Notes: generated from the letters alone by a model not told the origin. A stretch of 64,000 nt of DNA from Devosia soli (GCF_000970455.1 NZ_LAJG01000014.1:434001-498000), one strand, 5' to 3'; shown: positions 45,736 to 56,304, counted from the first letter of the stretch. A program made the numbers and translations.

Positions 45736-48042
45736 ATGCGCCTTAGAAATTGGCTCTTCGCCGGCACCAGCCTGACGCTGATCAGCATGGCTCCGCCGAG
45801 CTTTGCGCAGGACGCTCCGGCGGACCTGCCGCAGGCCTGTATCGATCAGGGCTTCACGACACTCGATGAATGTATCGCAGCCCAGCCCGCTGGCGAAGCT
45901 GCGCCTGCGCCTGAGGAAGCCGCACCGGCATCGGAAGCTCCTGTTGAAGAAGCAGCGCCCCCCGCAGAGGAACCCGCCCCTGCGCCGGAAGAAGCTGCCC
46001 CGGCACCCGAACCGCAGCCTGAGCCTGCTCCGGAAGCCGCTCCTGCTGAGCCGGAACCGCAGCCTGAAGCTGCCCCCGTCGAACCGGAACCCCAGCCTGA
46101 AGCCGCTCCGGAAGAACCTGCCGCGGTAGAACCCGCGCCGGAAGCTCCAGCTGCTGAAGAACCTGCGGCCGAGCCCGAAATGCAGACCATGCAGGCAGAA
46201 CCTGAGCCGGCCCCTGAAGCGGCGCCGGCTGCCGAACAGGCTGCCCCGGAAGCTGCACCTGCACCTGAAGCAGAACCCGCTCCTGAAACTGCTCCGCAGC
46301 CGGAAGCGCCGGTCGAAGCCCAGCAGGCGCCAGAGGCCGCTCCTGAAGCTGCGCCCGAACAGGCTCCTGCTGAAGAACCGGCTGCCCGTTCGGACATCGC
46401 TTCGTCGCTGACGGCGCAGGTCGATGCCTATAATGCTGCTGTTGCCGAACTGTCCGCTGGTGGCGACACCGCCGGTGCCCAGTCGCGTATCGATGCGGCT
46501 CTCGCCGAAATCAACGCAATCTGCGCCAATGCCGGCTTGCCCGACGTAGACTCCTGCCTTGCTCCGCTCGGCCTGAGCCTCAACCCGCTGCCGGATGTGC
46601 AGGACGTGACCCCTGACGCTCCGGCTGAAGGTCAGCCCGCAGCTCCCGCTGACGGCACCGTCGATCCCAACGCACCTGCCGCCGAAGGCCAGGTCACCGT
46701 GGATGGCCAGCCCGCCGAAGTCATCGAGGATCTCCCCGAAGGCGTAACGCAGGAACAGATTGCTCCGGTGCTTGATAGTGCCAAGGACGTGACGCTTGCG
46801 CCTGAAGGCGAAGCAGCCCCGGTTGAACCAGCCGCTGCCGACGCCAATGCTCAGGCTGCGACTGAAGCCGAGGCGGCCGCTCGCGTTGCCCCGCCTGAAA
46901 ATGACGAAGCTGCCCAGTCCGAACAAATTCGTTCGCTGGCAGTCGACGCCACTGCCATGTCGGCGACCGCCGAACAGGGCACGGAAGTGACCGCGACCGA
47001 GAACACGACGGTCAACCAGACGGTGGTGAACAACTACATCACCAACATCACGAACATCACCAACAACAACTCTGGCACGACTAACAACACGACCATCAAC
47101 AACAACACGACGGTCGTCGATAATTCCCAGACCAACATCGGCCAGCAGAACAACGTCACCGTTGTCGAGCAGGTCCCGGTTCGGGAGGCCAATGCCAGCG
47201 ATCTCGTGACCCAGGTCATCCTGCAGGTGGGCACCCAGCTGATCGTTAATTCGATCGGCCAGGACACTGACCGCTTCTACAATCCGCAGCAGGACGAGGT
47301 CTATTACGAGAATCTGCCGAATGGCCGCGTGCGGGAAGTCGTATCGCGTCCCGATGGCAGCCAGGTGGTGACCGTGCGCAACCGCAACGGCGACATCCTC
47401 CGTCGCTCGCGCATCACCCCAGATGGTCGTGAAATCGTCCTCGCTTATTTTGATGATCGCTACGACGACGAACTGTTGACCTGGCGCGATCCGGGCCTCG
47501 ACCTGCCGCCGCTCCGTCTGAATATTCCGGTTCGGGACTATGTCCTCGATGCCTCCTATGCAGACGAGAACGAAGTCGAGACCTTCTTCCGCCAGCCGCC
47601 GGTCGAACAGGTGCAACGCCTCTATTCGATTGACGAAGTCAAGCGTTCAGCTCGCGTCCGTGACAGCGTTCGTCGTCTCGAAGTCGGCAACCTGACCTTC
47701 GACACTGGCGCCGCTACGATCGACCGCGATCAGGTCGCCTCGCTCTCGGCCGTTGCTAACGGGATGCTTCAACTGCTCAAGTCGAACCCAGCGGAAACCT
47801 TCCTCATTGAAGGTCACACAGACGCCGTCGGCTCGGATATCGCCAACCTGCGCCTCTCGGACCTGCGTGCTGCAACCGTTGCTCGCATCCTGACTGACTT
47901 CTACGGCGTCCCGCCCGAAAACCTGGCAACCCAGGGCTACGGCGAACGCTACCTGAAGATCCGTACGGAGAGCGCCGAGCGCGAAAACCGCCGCGTCACG
48001 ATCCGCCGCATCACGCCGCTGATCACCGTCGCCGCCAACTAA
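45736..48042 (+). CDS. OmpA family protein with long low-complexity Pro/Glu/Ala and Asn-rich tracts
   Basis: A 768-residue envelope protein. A signal peptide (about 1-25, ending PPSFAQ) is followed by a Cys-containing segment. Residues about 50-220 are a tract rich in Pro, Glu and Ala (PEAAPAPE-type units). Then comes a moderately conserved middle, and at about 430-475 a remarkable Asn/Thr-rich tract (NNYITNITNITNNN-type) that looks like a stacked beta-solenoid. The C-terminus (about 650-760) is an OmpA peptidoglycan-binding domain: LTFDTGAATIDRDQ, IEGHTDAVGSDIANLRLSDLRA and GYGERYLKI, with the conserved Asp and Arg. Probably an outer-membrane or periplasmic protein tied to peptidoglycan. Its partner is unknown. 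A strong terminator follows. Confidence 0.88.
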   Translation: MRLRNWLFAGTSLTLISMAPPSFAQDAPADLPQACIDQGFTTLDECIAAQPAGEAAPAPEEAAPASEAPVEEAAPPAEEPAPAPEEAAPAPEPQPEPAPEAAPAEPEPQPEAAPVEPEPQPEAAPEEPAAVEPAPEAPAAEEPAAEPEMQTMQAEPEPAPEAAPAAEQAAPEAAPAPEAEPAPETAPQPEAPVEAQQAPEAAPEAAPEQAPAEEPAARSDIASSLTAQVDAYNAAVAELSAGGDTAGAQSRIDAALAEINAICANAGLPDVDSCLAPLGLSLNPLPDVQDVTPDAPAEGQPAAPADGTVDPNAPAAEGQVTVDGQPAEVIEDLPEGVTQEQIAPVLDSAKDVTLAPEGEAAPVEPAAADANAQAATEAEAAARVAPPENDEAAQSEQIRSLAVDATAMSATAEQGTEVTATENTTVNQTVVNNYITNITNITNNNSGTTNNTTINNNTTVVDNSQTNIGQQNNVTVVEQVPVREANASDLVTQVILQVGTQLIVNSIGQDTDRFYNPQQDEVYYENLPNGRVREVVSRPDGSQVVTVRNRNGDILRRSRITPDGREIVLAYFDDRYDDELLTWRDPGLDLPPLRLNIPVRDYVLDASYADENEVETFFRQPPVEQVQRLYSIDEVKRSARVRDSVRRLEVGNLTFDTGAATIDRDQVASLSAVANGMLQLLKSNPAETFLIEGHTDAVGSDIANLRLSDLRAATVARILTDFYGVPPENLATQGYGERYLKIRTESAERENRRVTIRRITPLITVAAN

Positions 48043-48061
48043 GCGACAGCAATGCGCGGAA

Positions 48062-48090
48062 AGGGCCGGACAATCGTCCGGCCCTTTTTC
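48062..48090 (+). terminator. Rho-independent terminator after the ompA-type gene
   Basis: AGGGCCGGAC pairs with GTCCGGCCCT around AATC and is followed by TTTTT. It lies 20 bp after the stop codon. Confidence 0.9.
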
Positions 48091-48331
48091 ATTGCCCCTG
48101 CGGGTGCAACTTTCGACCTTCATTTGCCTGCGGTTTTCCTTGCCGTGATCGATGAAACCTAAAAAAAGATTCCAAAAGCACCGGCCCCGACCTCTGAACC
48201 CGCGCGTATCTGGCTGAAATAAGTACATTTTCCAGCGCCAACAGTTGACGGAATGTTGTGATCACAAACAACGGAACTGTCGCGCAACCCGGTGCGTTCT
48301 TTAGCCAGAATTCGAAGCAAGGAGCTCAAAA

Positions 48332-48700
48332 ATGGCTACCCCAGAACGTGATACCATCTATACCAACGACGGCAACCGTACGGTCTATACCCGCGAAAGC
48401 AATGGTACTGGCTGGTTTGTCGGCATCATTGTTGCCCTGGCACTTCTCGCCATCGGTTACTTGGTTTTCTCGGCCAATTCCGGCCCGTCGACTTCGGTCG
48501 ACGTGAACAGCACCACTCCGGCCGTGGAAACGACCTCCCCGATGACTGAAGCGCCGGCTGCTACGCCCAACGCTGCGCCGATGACTGAAGCCCCGGCCGC
48601 AACCCCGGCTCCGACGACAACCACTGAAGCTGCCCCGGCGTCCGAAACGCCGGCCACCACGGCTCCAGCCGCTGAGCCTGCTGCTACCCCGGCCAACTAA
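48332..48700 (+). CDS. Small single-pass membrane protein with Thr/Pro/Ala-rich tail (122 aa)
   Basis: Not recognised as a named family. An N-terminal polar part (about 1-26, MATPERDTIYTNDGNRTVYTRE) is followed by one membrane helix, GWFVGIIVALALLAIGYLVF, at about 27-47. The rest, about 75 residues, is very rich in Thr, Pro and Ala. It contains a repeated PMTEAPAATP unit (near 70 and 83). The tail probably lies in the periplasm. A good AAGGAG site precedes the ATG, and a terminator follows. It stands next to the ompA-type gene with similar low-complexity character, which suggests a shared envelope role by context only. Confidence 0.7.
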   Translation: MATPERDTIYTNDGNRTVYTRESNGTGWFVGIIVALALLAIGYLVFSANSGPSTSVDVNSTTPAVETTSPMTEAPAATPNAAPMTEAPAATPAPTTTTEAAPASETPATTAPAAEPAATPAN

Positions 48701-48745
48701 TAGCCTGGAAAACGGCCTCGACCCCCTCCCCCTCGAGGCCCTTCG

Positions 48746-48773
48746 AGCCCCGGTTCTTGAACCGGGGCTTTTT
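48746..48773 (+). terminator. Rho-independent terminator after the small membrane protein gene
   Basis: AGCCCCGGTTC pairs with GAACCGGGGCT around a very short loop and is followed by TTTTT. The stem is near perfect. It lies about 45 bp after the stop. Confidence 0.9.
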
Positions 48774-48862
48774 GCTGCCTGCGTCACAATAGCGCTTACC
48801 GATAGACTTGCGTGTGGCCCGTGCACTTCCCATCTCGACTGAAAGCAAGAACGGGAGCGCTA

Positions 48863-49555
48863 ATGTTCAACATCGATCAGATTATCAAAGCTATCCAGAC
48901 CGATCCAAACAGCAAGCGCACCGCCATGACCGGCGCGGCCGGCCTTGCCGCTGGTTTGCTGATGTCCGGCGGCAAGCCCACAAAGCTGCTCGGAAACGCA
49001 GCCAAGCTTGGCGCTCTCGCCGCGGTCGGCGGCCTCGCCTATAAGGCCTGGCAGACGTATCAAGCGAACCAGTCTGGCGCGGGCGCCCCCCAGCCAGTGC
49101 GCGAAGACGCCTTCATCCCCGCGCCGGGCAACGAAGCCGCACACGAAGAACTCGGCAAGACTCTCGTTCGAGCCATGATCGCGGCGGCCAAGGCCGATGG
49201 TAAAATCGATGCCGAGGAGAAAGACGCCATCTTCGAGCGCCTAAAGACCATGCCGCTTTCGGCCGAAGAAAAGGCCTGGGTCTTCGACGAGCTTTCAAGC
49301 CCGCTTGATATCAACGCCGTCGTTGCCCGTGCCGATACACCCGAACATGCGGCTGAAATATACGCGGCTTCTCTCGTTGCCATCACTGCCGACACAGCGG
49401 CCGAACAGGCATACCTGCAGGCCCTTGCTGCCAAGCTCCGGCTTGATCCGGCTCTCGTGACTGAAATTCACAAGGCCGCCGGCGAAAAGCTGCCCGAGCC
49501 GGCGCCGACTGCCCCACAGCCTTGGGCCTATACGCCATCGGCCACGAATGTCTGA
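48863..49555 (+). CDS. DUF533 / TerB-like protein (YebE family)
   Basis: A 230-residue protein. The N-terminal half has a Gly/Ala-rich, weakly hydrophobic stretch (MTGAAGLAAGLLMSGGK and LGALAAVGGLAYKAWQTYQ) that may associate with the inner membrane. The C-terminal half (about 90-215) is a TerB-like helical fold: LVRAMIAAAKADGKIDAEEKDAIF carries the acidic DGxIDxxE loop, and DTAAEQAYLQALAAKLRL closes it. E. coli YebE is envelope-stress responsive; no function is proven. The ATG with a GGGAG site is used. It follows a terminator and so probably has its own promoter. Confidence 0.85.
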   Translation: MFNIDQIIKAIQTDPNSKRTAMTGAAGLAAGLLMSGGKPTKLLGNAAKLGALAAVGGLAYKAWQTYQANQSGAGAPQPVREDAFIPAPGNEAAHEELGKTLVRAMIAAAKADGKIDAEEKDAIFERLKTMPLSAEEKAWVFDELSSPLDINAVVARADTPEHAAEIYAASLVAITADTAAEQAYLQALAAKLRLDPALVTEIHKAAGEKLPEPAPTAPQPWAYTPSATNV

Positions 49556-49648
49556 CCGTGCCGACACCGCGCCTTGGCGCGGTATCACTCATGTGCGTTC
49601 TTGATGGTTTCTGCCCGCGCCGCCATCTCTGGCCGCAAGGAGAATGCC

Positions 49649-50692
49649 ATGGAACTCGGACTTTACTCATTCGCTGAAAACACCCCGGATCCGCTCAATG
49701 GCGGGCAGGTCCAATCACCCGCCGAACGACTGCGTGATCTGATCGAAGAGATTGAGCTTGCGGATCAACTGGGGCTGGCATTCTACGGACTCGGCGAGCA
49801 CCACCGCCCGGACTATGTCGCCTCCTCACCCGTGACCGTACTTGCCGCTGCTGCGGCGCGGACGAAGAACATTCGCCTGTCAACCGCCGTCACCGTGCTC
49901 AGCTCCGAAGACCCGGTTCGGGTCTGGCAGCAGTTCGCGACGCTCGATCTCATCAGCAATGGCCGCGCCGAGATCATGGCTGGCCGCGGCTCGTTCATCG
50001 AAAGCTTTCCGCTCTTTGGTTACGATCTCAACGACTACGATGATCTTTTCGAAGAAAAGCTCGAAATGCTCCTGGCCCTGCGCAAGGGCGGCAAGATCAA
50101 CTGGTCCGGCACCAAGCACACTCAGGCCTTAAACGGCATCGCCGTCTATCCCCAACCGATCCAGAACCCCTTGCCGCTTTGGATCGCCGTCGGCGGAACG
50201 CCAAATTCGGTTGCCCGTGCTGCCTATTATGCGCTGCCTTTGATGATCGCCATCATCGGTGGCCGCCCGCGGCAGTTCGCCCCGCTGGTCGATCTTTATC
50301 GCCAGACCGGCGCCAAGATGGCGCACGACGCCTCGCTCCTCAAGGTCGGGGTATCTGGCCACGGCTTTATCGCCGAGGACAGTAAGTCTGCGCGCGACAT
50401 CGCCTTTCCCGCCCATAGCGCCACGATGAGCCGCATCGGTGCCGAACGCGGCTGGCCCCCGACCACGCGGGCCCAGTTCGATGCCGGCACCACGCCAGAT
50501 GGCGCCTATTACATGGGCTCTCCGCAGGAGGTAGTCGACAAGATTCTGATGCAGCACGAATGGTTCAAGCACGATCGCTTCGGCCTGCAATTGAGCGTCG
50601 GTACCCTGCCCCACGATAAGGTCATGAAGGCCATCGAGCTCTATGGAACAGTCGTCAAGCCCGCCATCGATAAGGCACTGGCCCCTAGCTGA
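49649..50692 (+). CDS. LLM class flavin-dependent oxidoreductase (luciferase-like)
   Basis: A 347-residue FMN- or F420-type monooxygenase family protein. The N-terminus MELGLYSFAENTPDPLNG and the blocks GLGEHHRPDYVASSPVTVLAAAAARTKNIRLSTAV-type, IMAGRGSFIESFPLFGYDLNDYDDLFEEKL and WIAVGGTPNSVARAA are typical. The GRGS loop binds the flavin phosphate. The substrate is unknown. I use the ATG with an AAGGAG site; a 25-residue longer reading is unlikely. The next gene overlaps its 3' end by 50 bp or starts a little later. Confidence 0.93.
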   Translation: MELGLYSFAENTPDPLNGGQVQSPAERLRDLIEEIELADQLGLAFYGLGEHHRPDYVASSPVTVLAAAAARTKNIRLSTAVTVLSSEDPVRVWQQFATLDLISNGRAEIMAGRGSFIESFPLFGYDLNDYDDLFEEKLEMLLALRKGGKINWSGTKHTQALNGIAVYPQPIQNPLPLWIAVGGTPNSVARAAYYALPLMIAIIGGRPRQFAPLVDLYRQTGAKMAHDASLLKVGVSGHGFIAEDSKSARDIAFPAHSATMSRIGAERGWPPTTRAQFDAGTTPDGAYYMGSPQEVVDKILMQHEWFKHDRFGLQLSVGTLPHDKVMKAIELYGTVVKPAIDKALAPS

Positions 50693-51224
50693 TCAGGAGC
50701 GATATGCCGGATGGGTCCAGCGCCGTCGCGCGCTGGCTCTGCCCGGCTATCTCAGCTTCGCCGATGTTGGGCTGGATGGGCAATGGACTACGCCCTATCA
50801 TCTCTCGGCCTGCTCGCCGAACGGACCGGTGCTTCTGACGTATAATTATCTCGATGCGCCCTCGGCGATCGAGCATCGCACAGCCCTTGGACAGCTAGGC
50901 TACTTGCCCAGCATGCCTTTCAATCGCGTGCTCGATCTGGCTTTATCGAAAGCTGGATTAAAGCGTTCGGACATCTACGTCACCCATGCTTTTCACCTGC
51001 TGCCGGCGACACGGTCGGCCGCCGTGGCGAGCAAGCACATCGATATCTCGTTCGATGCGGTGGCCAGATATGAGATCGAAGGCCGTCGGATCGTAGCGCT
51101 TGGCGAAGTCGCTGCCCGCGTCTGCCGCAGACACGGCCTGGCCCACACGGCCGTGCCGCATCCAAGCGCCCGCGGGTTCGATTTCGCGAAGCGCGCAGGT
51201 CTAATCGCCAGCGCCCTCGCCTGA
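50643..51224 (+). CDS. Possible uracil-DNA glycosylase superfamily protein
   Basis: A 193-residue soluble protein of uncertain family. The C-terminal block EVAARVCRRHGLAHTAVPHPSARGFDFAKR ends in His-Pro-Ser, which resembles the HPSP motif of UDG-fold enzymes. The middle block, AGLKRSDIYVTHAFHLLPA, resembles the UDG ''xxxVTNxxK'' region, but with His-Ala-Phe-His in place of Asn. The first motif, GxxPG, is not clear. If real, it would be a divergent or inactive member. The start is uncertain: the reading overlaps the LLM gene by 50 bp and no later in-frame start has a ribosome site. It converges on the next small gene, 3 bp apart. Confidence 0.55.
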   Translation: MEQSSSPPSIRHWPLADQERYAGWVQRRRALALPGYLSFADVGLDGQWTTPYHLSACSPNGPVLLTYNYLDAPSAIEHRTALGQLGYLPSMPFNRVLDLALSKAGLKRSDIYVTHAFHLLPATRSAAVASKHIDISFDAVARYEIEGRRIVALGEVAARVCRRHGLAHTAVPHPSARGFDFAKRAGLIASALA

Positions 51225-51227
51225 CGA

Positions 51228-51449
51228 TTACTTTCCGGACCGCTTGATCGACTTGATCGCCAGCGGCGGCATGCCCGACTTTTCCGAAATCGCGCGGTCC
51301 TGCTCTTCGATGGCCGCCTTGGCCGGCTCGTCCCCATCGAGACCACCCAGAAGATTGGCGTCCACCTTGCGATTGGAGCGCTGCGAACCATCTTCATAGA
51401 TGACGTCGAACATGACGAATTCAGTGCGTGCAGTCGGTTTCTTGGCCAT
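51228..51449 (-). CDS. Small conserved-looking protein of unknown function (73 aa)
   Basis: A polar, soluble protein starting MAKKPTARTEFVMFDVIYEDGSQRSNRKVDANLLGGLDGDEPAK and ending PPLAIKSIKRSGK. The first part looks like two short beta strands. No domain name can be given. The organised composition and a ribosome site (GGATAGGT) favour a true gene. It lies downstream of the hlyU-type gene but is separated from it by a terminator. Confidence 0.65.
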   Translation of the reverse strand: MAKKPTARTEFVMFDVIYEDGSQRSNRKVDANLLGGLDGDEPAKAAIEEQDRAISEKSGMPPLAIKSIKRSGK

Positions 51450-51463
51450 GAGACCTATCCTTC

Positions 51464-51496
51464 AAAAACAGGACCGCGAGCCGAAGGGCCCGCGGT
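51464..51496 (-). terminator. Rho-independent terminator after the HlyU-type gene
   Basis: On the minus strand, ACCGCGGGCC pairs with GGCTCGCGGT (one mismatch) around CTTC, and a T5 run follows. It closes the dnaG-rpoD-DUF2442-hlyU direction of reading. Confidence 0.75.
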
Positions 51497-51520
51497 CAAA
51501 ATGCAAAAGTCGAGGCGCAA

Positions 51521-51814
51521 CTAGCGGTAGATGCCGTCGCCTTGTTCGTCGATGATCTGGCGGCCCTTGTTAAGGGCCAGAGCCACGAGATCATCCTTCG
51601 AGCCCATGCGGTCGGCGCGGATGAACTTGTAGGACTTCACTTCGCCGCCGATGTCCTTCTCGATTGTACCAGCCAACTGGTATTCGCTGCCGGCACGCAT
51701 CTCGATCGCCTTGATCAGATGTCCCTTATAGCTCTCTTCACCCAGCGATTTGTCGCCAGCCGGAGCGCTGTCTTCTACGCCGCCGCCACCAAAGAGTTTC
51801 TTCCAGAAAGACAT
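51521..51814 (-). CDS. HlyU family protein
   Basis: A 97-residue protein starting MSFWKKLFGGGGVED, with SYKGHLIKAIEMRAGSEYQLAGTIEKDIGGEVKSYKFIRADRM. This is the alphaproteobacterial HlyU family, in which proteins are called transcriptional regulators by similarity to Vibrio HlyU, although a DNA-binding motif is not evident here and the sequence looks like a small alpha/beta protein. The ATG sits on the last base of the DUF2442 stop (TAATG), so translation is coupled. A longer reading into the DUF2442 gene is rejected. Confidence 0.88.
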   Translation of the reverse strand: MSFWKKLFGGGGVEDSAPAGDKSLGEESYKGHLIKAIEMRAGSEYQLAGTIEKDIGGEVKSYKFIRADRMGSKDDLVALALNKGRQIIDEQGDGIYR

Positions 51815-52113
51815 TAGGCACTCCCTAAACTGCGTCTGGGCGGCTTGGGGCGTTCGAGCTCCCCGCGCCTCTCCATCTCCTCCTGCAGCCATTGCGGGGA
51901 GATGTCAAAATAGTTCGGCCAGATCGGCCTGCCGTTGACCAGTTCTACCTTGGCAAAATAGCCCCGATCCCGAAGCGGCTCCGTTCCCTCGCCGCGTTCG
52001 GCGAGCATCGGCGCCGCGTTGAAGACGCCATGGGTGCCGTCTGAAAACGACACCGACAGCTTGAACGGAATAGCCGCGCGAAGAGCTGTGATCTTCAGAC
52101 GTGGAGCAGCCAT
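51814..52113 (-). CDS. DUF2442 domain protein
   Basis: A 99-residue protein with the DUF2442 pattern: PFKLSVSFSDGTHGVFNAAPMLAERGEGTEPLRDRGYFAKVELVNGRPIWPNYFDISPQWL-type, in which a strand-rich part is followed by PNYFDISP with the conserved Trp-Pro-x-x-x-Asp-Ile. The function is not known; the family is often linked with toxin-antitoxin or plasmid genes, but no toxin is seen next to it. It lies 11 bp after rpoD and shares a stop/start base with the hlyU-type gene, so it is probably in the rpoD operon. Confidence 0.88.
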   Translation of the reverse strand: MAAPRLKITALRAAIPFKLSVSFSDGTHGVFNAAPMLAERGEGTEPLRDRGYFAKVELVNGRPIWPNYFDISPQWLQEEMERRGELERPKPPRRSLGSA

Positions 52114-52124
52114 CGCGCTGCCCC

Positions 52125-54182
<2,058 letters not shown>

Positions 54183-54369
54183 ATGCTACTCCTCGGGACC
54201 CGCGGGCATCTCGGGCGCCGGACTTGTCATAGGTGGTGACAGCTCAAGACAAGGTAAAGGTTTGGTCACCGAGGCGTTAACACCTCAGCCTCATGATGGT
54301 TCGCTTCGGGACGCAATGACATATCGGCCATATGCGAAATCGCGCGTCGTCGCCGGTCTTTAGATTGCT

Positions 54370-56304
54370 CTAAAAACTGCGAGTCGCGCGTCCAGATAGC
54401 GAACCAAACCCTTCGATCAATGCCTCTGTGCCATCGACAGTGGTAATCTGGTTCTTGATGTCTCGCAGCCTTTCAAAGGTTTCATCGCTCGGGTCTTCGC
54501 CCAGCGCCGCTTCGGCTGCCTTGAGTTCCCTATTTAGCTGAACTTTCTTGTTATGCAAGGCCAGCGCATGACTTAATCCGGTTTCCGCATCGACAAGTGC
54601 GGTGTCGGCGCCAACTTGCCACACCCCTTGCCGCACAAGTGTATCCGCCATTCGGTCAAGCGTGGCGCCATGGCCGCGTGCGCCCAGCGCAGCGCGTAGG
54701 TCGGGCGCCGAGATATCATGGTGCCGCACGACGAGGGCCAAGATGTCGCTCAAAACCTTTTGTGCGGTCGGTGTTTCACAATCGACTGCCGCCAACGTCT
54801 CAAATTTGTCTTCGACCAGCGCGGGATGATTGACAAGCGTGAGAACGATGGTTGCTTCACGAGGGGTCGCCTCGATCCCGGCTGAGCCGCGCAACAAGCG
54901 CGAATTGCGCAGCGTGTCCGAAACGACAAGCCGCGGCGTTCCGCGCGAGGGAAAGCCGTAGGCCCCGCTCTGACCATAGCTTGGGCGTCCGCCTCGCCCG
55001 CCGTCCCTGCCCTGACGGATCGGGGCAAAAAACGCTTTCAGTTTTTCGTCGAACGCCTGTTGGTAATGAAAGCGCACCGTCGCGTCCTGGATCGAATTGG
55101 CGCGCTCGCGCAAGCGCGCCTGCAGCGCCGCCCGCTCTTCCGGCGCTTCTGGAACGAGGCCGCCGGTTTCAAGGCTCCAGAGCATGTCGGACAGACTCCG
55201 GGCCTTGTCGATTACGTCTGCAAAGGCTTGCCGTCCCTGCGCCTTGATCAGGTCATCCGGATCCTGCCCTTCCGGCAACGTCGCGATCTTGACTGTTCTG
55301 CCTGGCTTGAGATGGGGCAGAACGAGATCCATTGCCCGCTCCGCCGCTTTGAGGCCCGCCTTGTCGCCATCAAAGCAGAGCACCGGCACCTCCACCATGC
55401 GCCAGAGAAGCTGCAGGTGCTCTTCCGTCAAAGCCGTGCCCAACGGCGCTACCGTGCCCTCGAAACCGGCAGAGACCGCTGCGATCACATCGAGATACCC
55501 CTCGACGACGATCACCGTCGCGCCGTCGCGCACCGCGCCGCGGGCGGAATGGCCGTTGTAGAGCGTCTGCCGTTTGGAAAAGAGGCTCGTTTCAGGGGAG
55601 TTGAGATACTTGGCAGGCACATCGGCGCTCAGCGCCCGGCCACCAAAAGCGATGATCCGGCCCTTGAAATCGGTGATCGGAAACATGACGCGATTGCGGA
55701 ACCGGTCATAGGTGAGCGGATCATCGTCACGACTGGTCACGAGGCCAGCATCGATCATCGCCTGAGCCGTGACGCCATTAGCCGCCAGATGCTCCTTCAG
55801 CCCGTTGCGGCTGTCGGGCGCAAAGCCGATCCGAAACCGTGTCTGGCTCGCCGGTGACACGCCGCGCTCCAGCAGATATCCGCGCGCACGCGCCCCGATA
55901 TTGTGCGCCAGCGCCGCCTCGAAGTAGCGTGCTGCGATCTCCATGACCTCGAGCAGCCCCTTATGCGCCGCCTCGCGCTGCTCGATCCGCTCATCCCGCG
56001 CCGGCATCGGCACGCCCGCCATGCCAGCGAGCTTTTCCACCGCCTCGGGAAAGCTCAGTCCGGCCTTTTCGGTCAGGAACCGAAAATGGTCGCCCGTCGC
56101 CCCGCATCCAAAGCAGTGGTAGATGCCACGCCGGTCGTCAGCGTGAAAACTCGGGCTCTTTTCGGCATGAAACGGGCAACAGGCCCACATATCACCCTTG
56201 CCGGGCTGGGATTTGCGCTTGTCCCAAAGCACATGCTCGCCCACCACCTGCGTGATCGGCAGGCGTTGGCGGATCTCGTCCAGGAACGTATCGGAAAAGC
56301 GCAT
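54370..56304 (-). CDS. dnaG: DNA primase DnaG
   Basis: Makes RNA primers at the replication fork. The 644 residues hold the zinc-binding domain with Cys43, His46, Cys64 and Cys67 (CPFH and HCFGC), the catalytic RNA polymerase core and a TOPRIM domain with the motif VVEGYLDVIA and DGDKAG. The C-terminal domain that binds DnaB helicase is present (VRQGVWQ, then the helical end). I start at MRFSDTFLDEI, because it is the conserved start in this group; a ten-residue earlier reading lacks support. It is followed by rpoD on the same strand. Confidence 0.95.
   Translation of the reverse strand: MRFSDTFLDEIRQRLPITQVVGEHVLWDKRKSQPGKGDMWACCPFHAEKSPSFHADDRRGIYHCFGCGATGDHFRFLTEKAGLSFPEAVEKLAGMAGVPMPARDERIEQREAAHKGLLEVMEIAARYFEAALAHNIGARARGYLLERGVSPASQTRFRIGFAPDSRNGLKEHLAANGVTAQAMIDAGLVTSRDDDPLTYDRFRNRVMFPITDFKGRIIAFGGRALSADVPAKYLNSPETSLFSKRQTLYNGHSARGAVRDGATVIVVEGYLDVIAAVSAGFEGTVAPLGTALTEEHLQLLWRMVEVPVLCFDGDKAGLKAAERAMDLVLPHLKPGRTVKIATLPEGQDPDDLIKAQGRQAFADVIDKARSLSDMLWSLETGGLVPEAPEERAALQARLRERANSIQDATVRFHYQQAFDEKLKAFFAPIRQGRDGGRGGRPSYGQSGAYGFPSRGTPRLVVSDTLRNSRLLRGSAGIEATPREATIVLTLVNHPALVEDKFETLAAVDCETPTAQKVLSDILALVVRHHDISAPDLRAALGARGHGATLDRMADTLVRQGVWQVGADTALVDAETGLSHALALHNKKVQLNRELKAAEAALGEDPSDETFERLRDIKNQITTVDGTEALIEGFGSLSGRATRSF

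Noticed and set aside
45880-46390. Repeated DNA that might be taken for a CRISPR or tandem array
   Set aside because: The repeats are short, degenerate codons for Pro, Glu and Ala inside a coding gene. There are no evenly spaced identical repeats with spacers.
45712-47616. A 634-residue open frame on the minus strand
   Set aside because: Antisense of the OmpA-type gene. Its Arg/Gly/Phe/Ser repeats mirror the Pro/Glu/Ala tract on the other strand.
48089-48271. Small minus-strand frame in the gap after the OmpA-type gene
   Set aside because: It overlaps the terminator region and upstream leader, and the predicted peptide shows no family likeness or ribosome site.
51814-52113. DUF2442 gene as an antitoxin of a toxin-antitoxin pair
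   Set aside because: No toxin-like gene (RelE, HigB or DUF4160) lies on either side; neighbours are rpoD and an HlyU-type gene.
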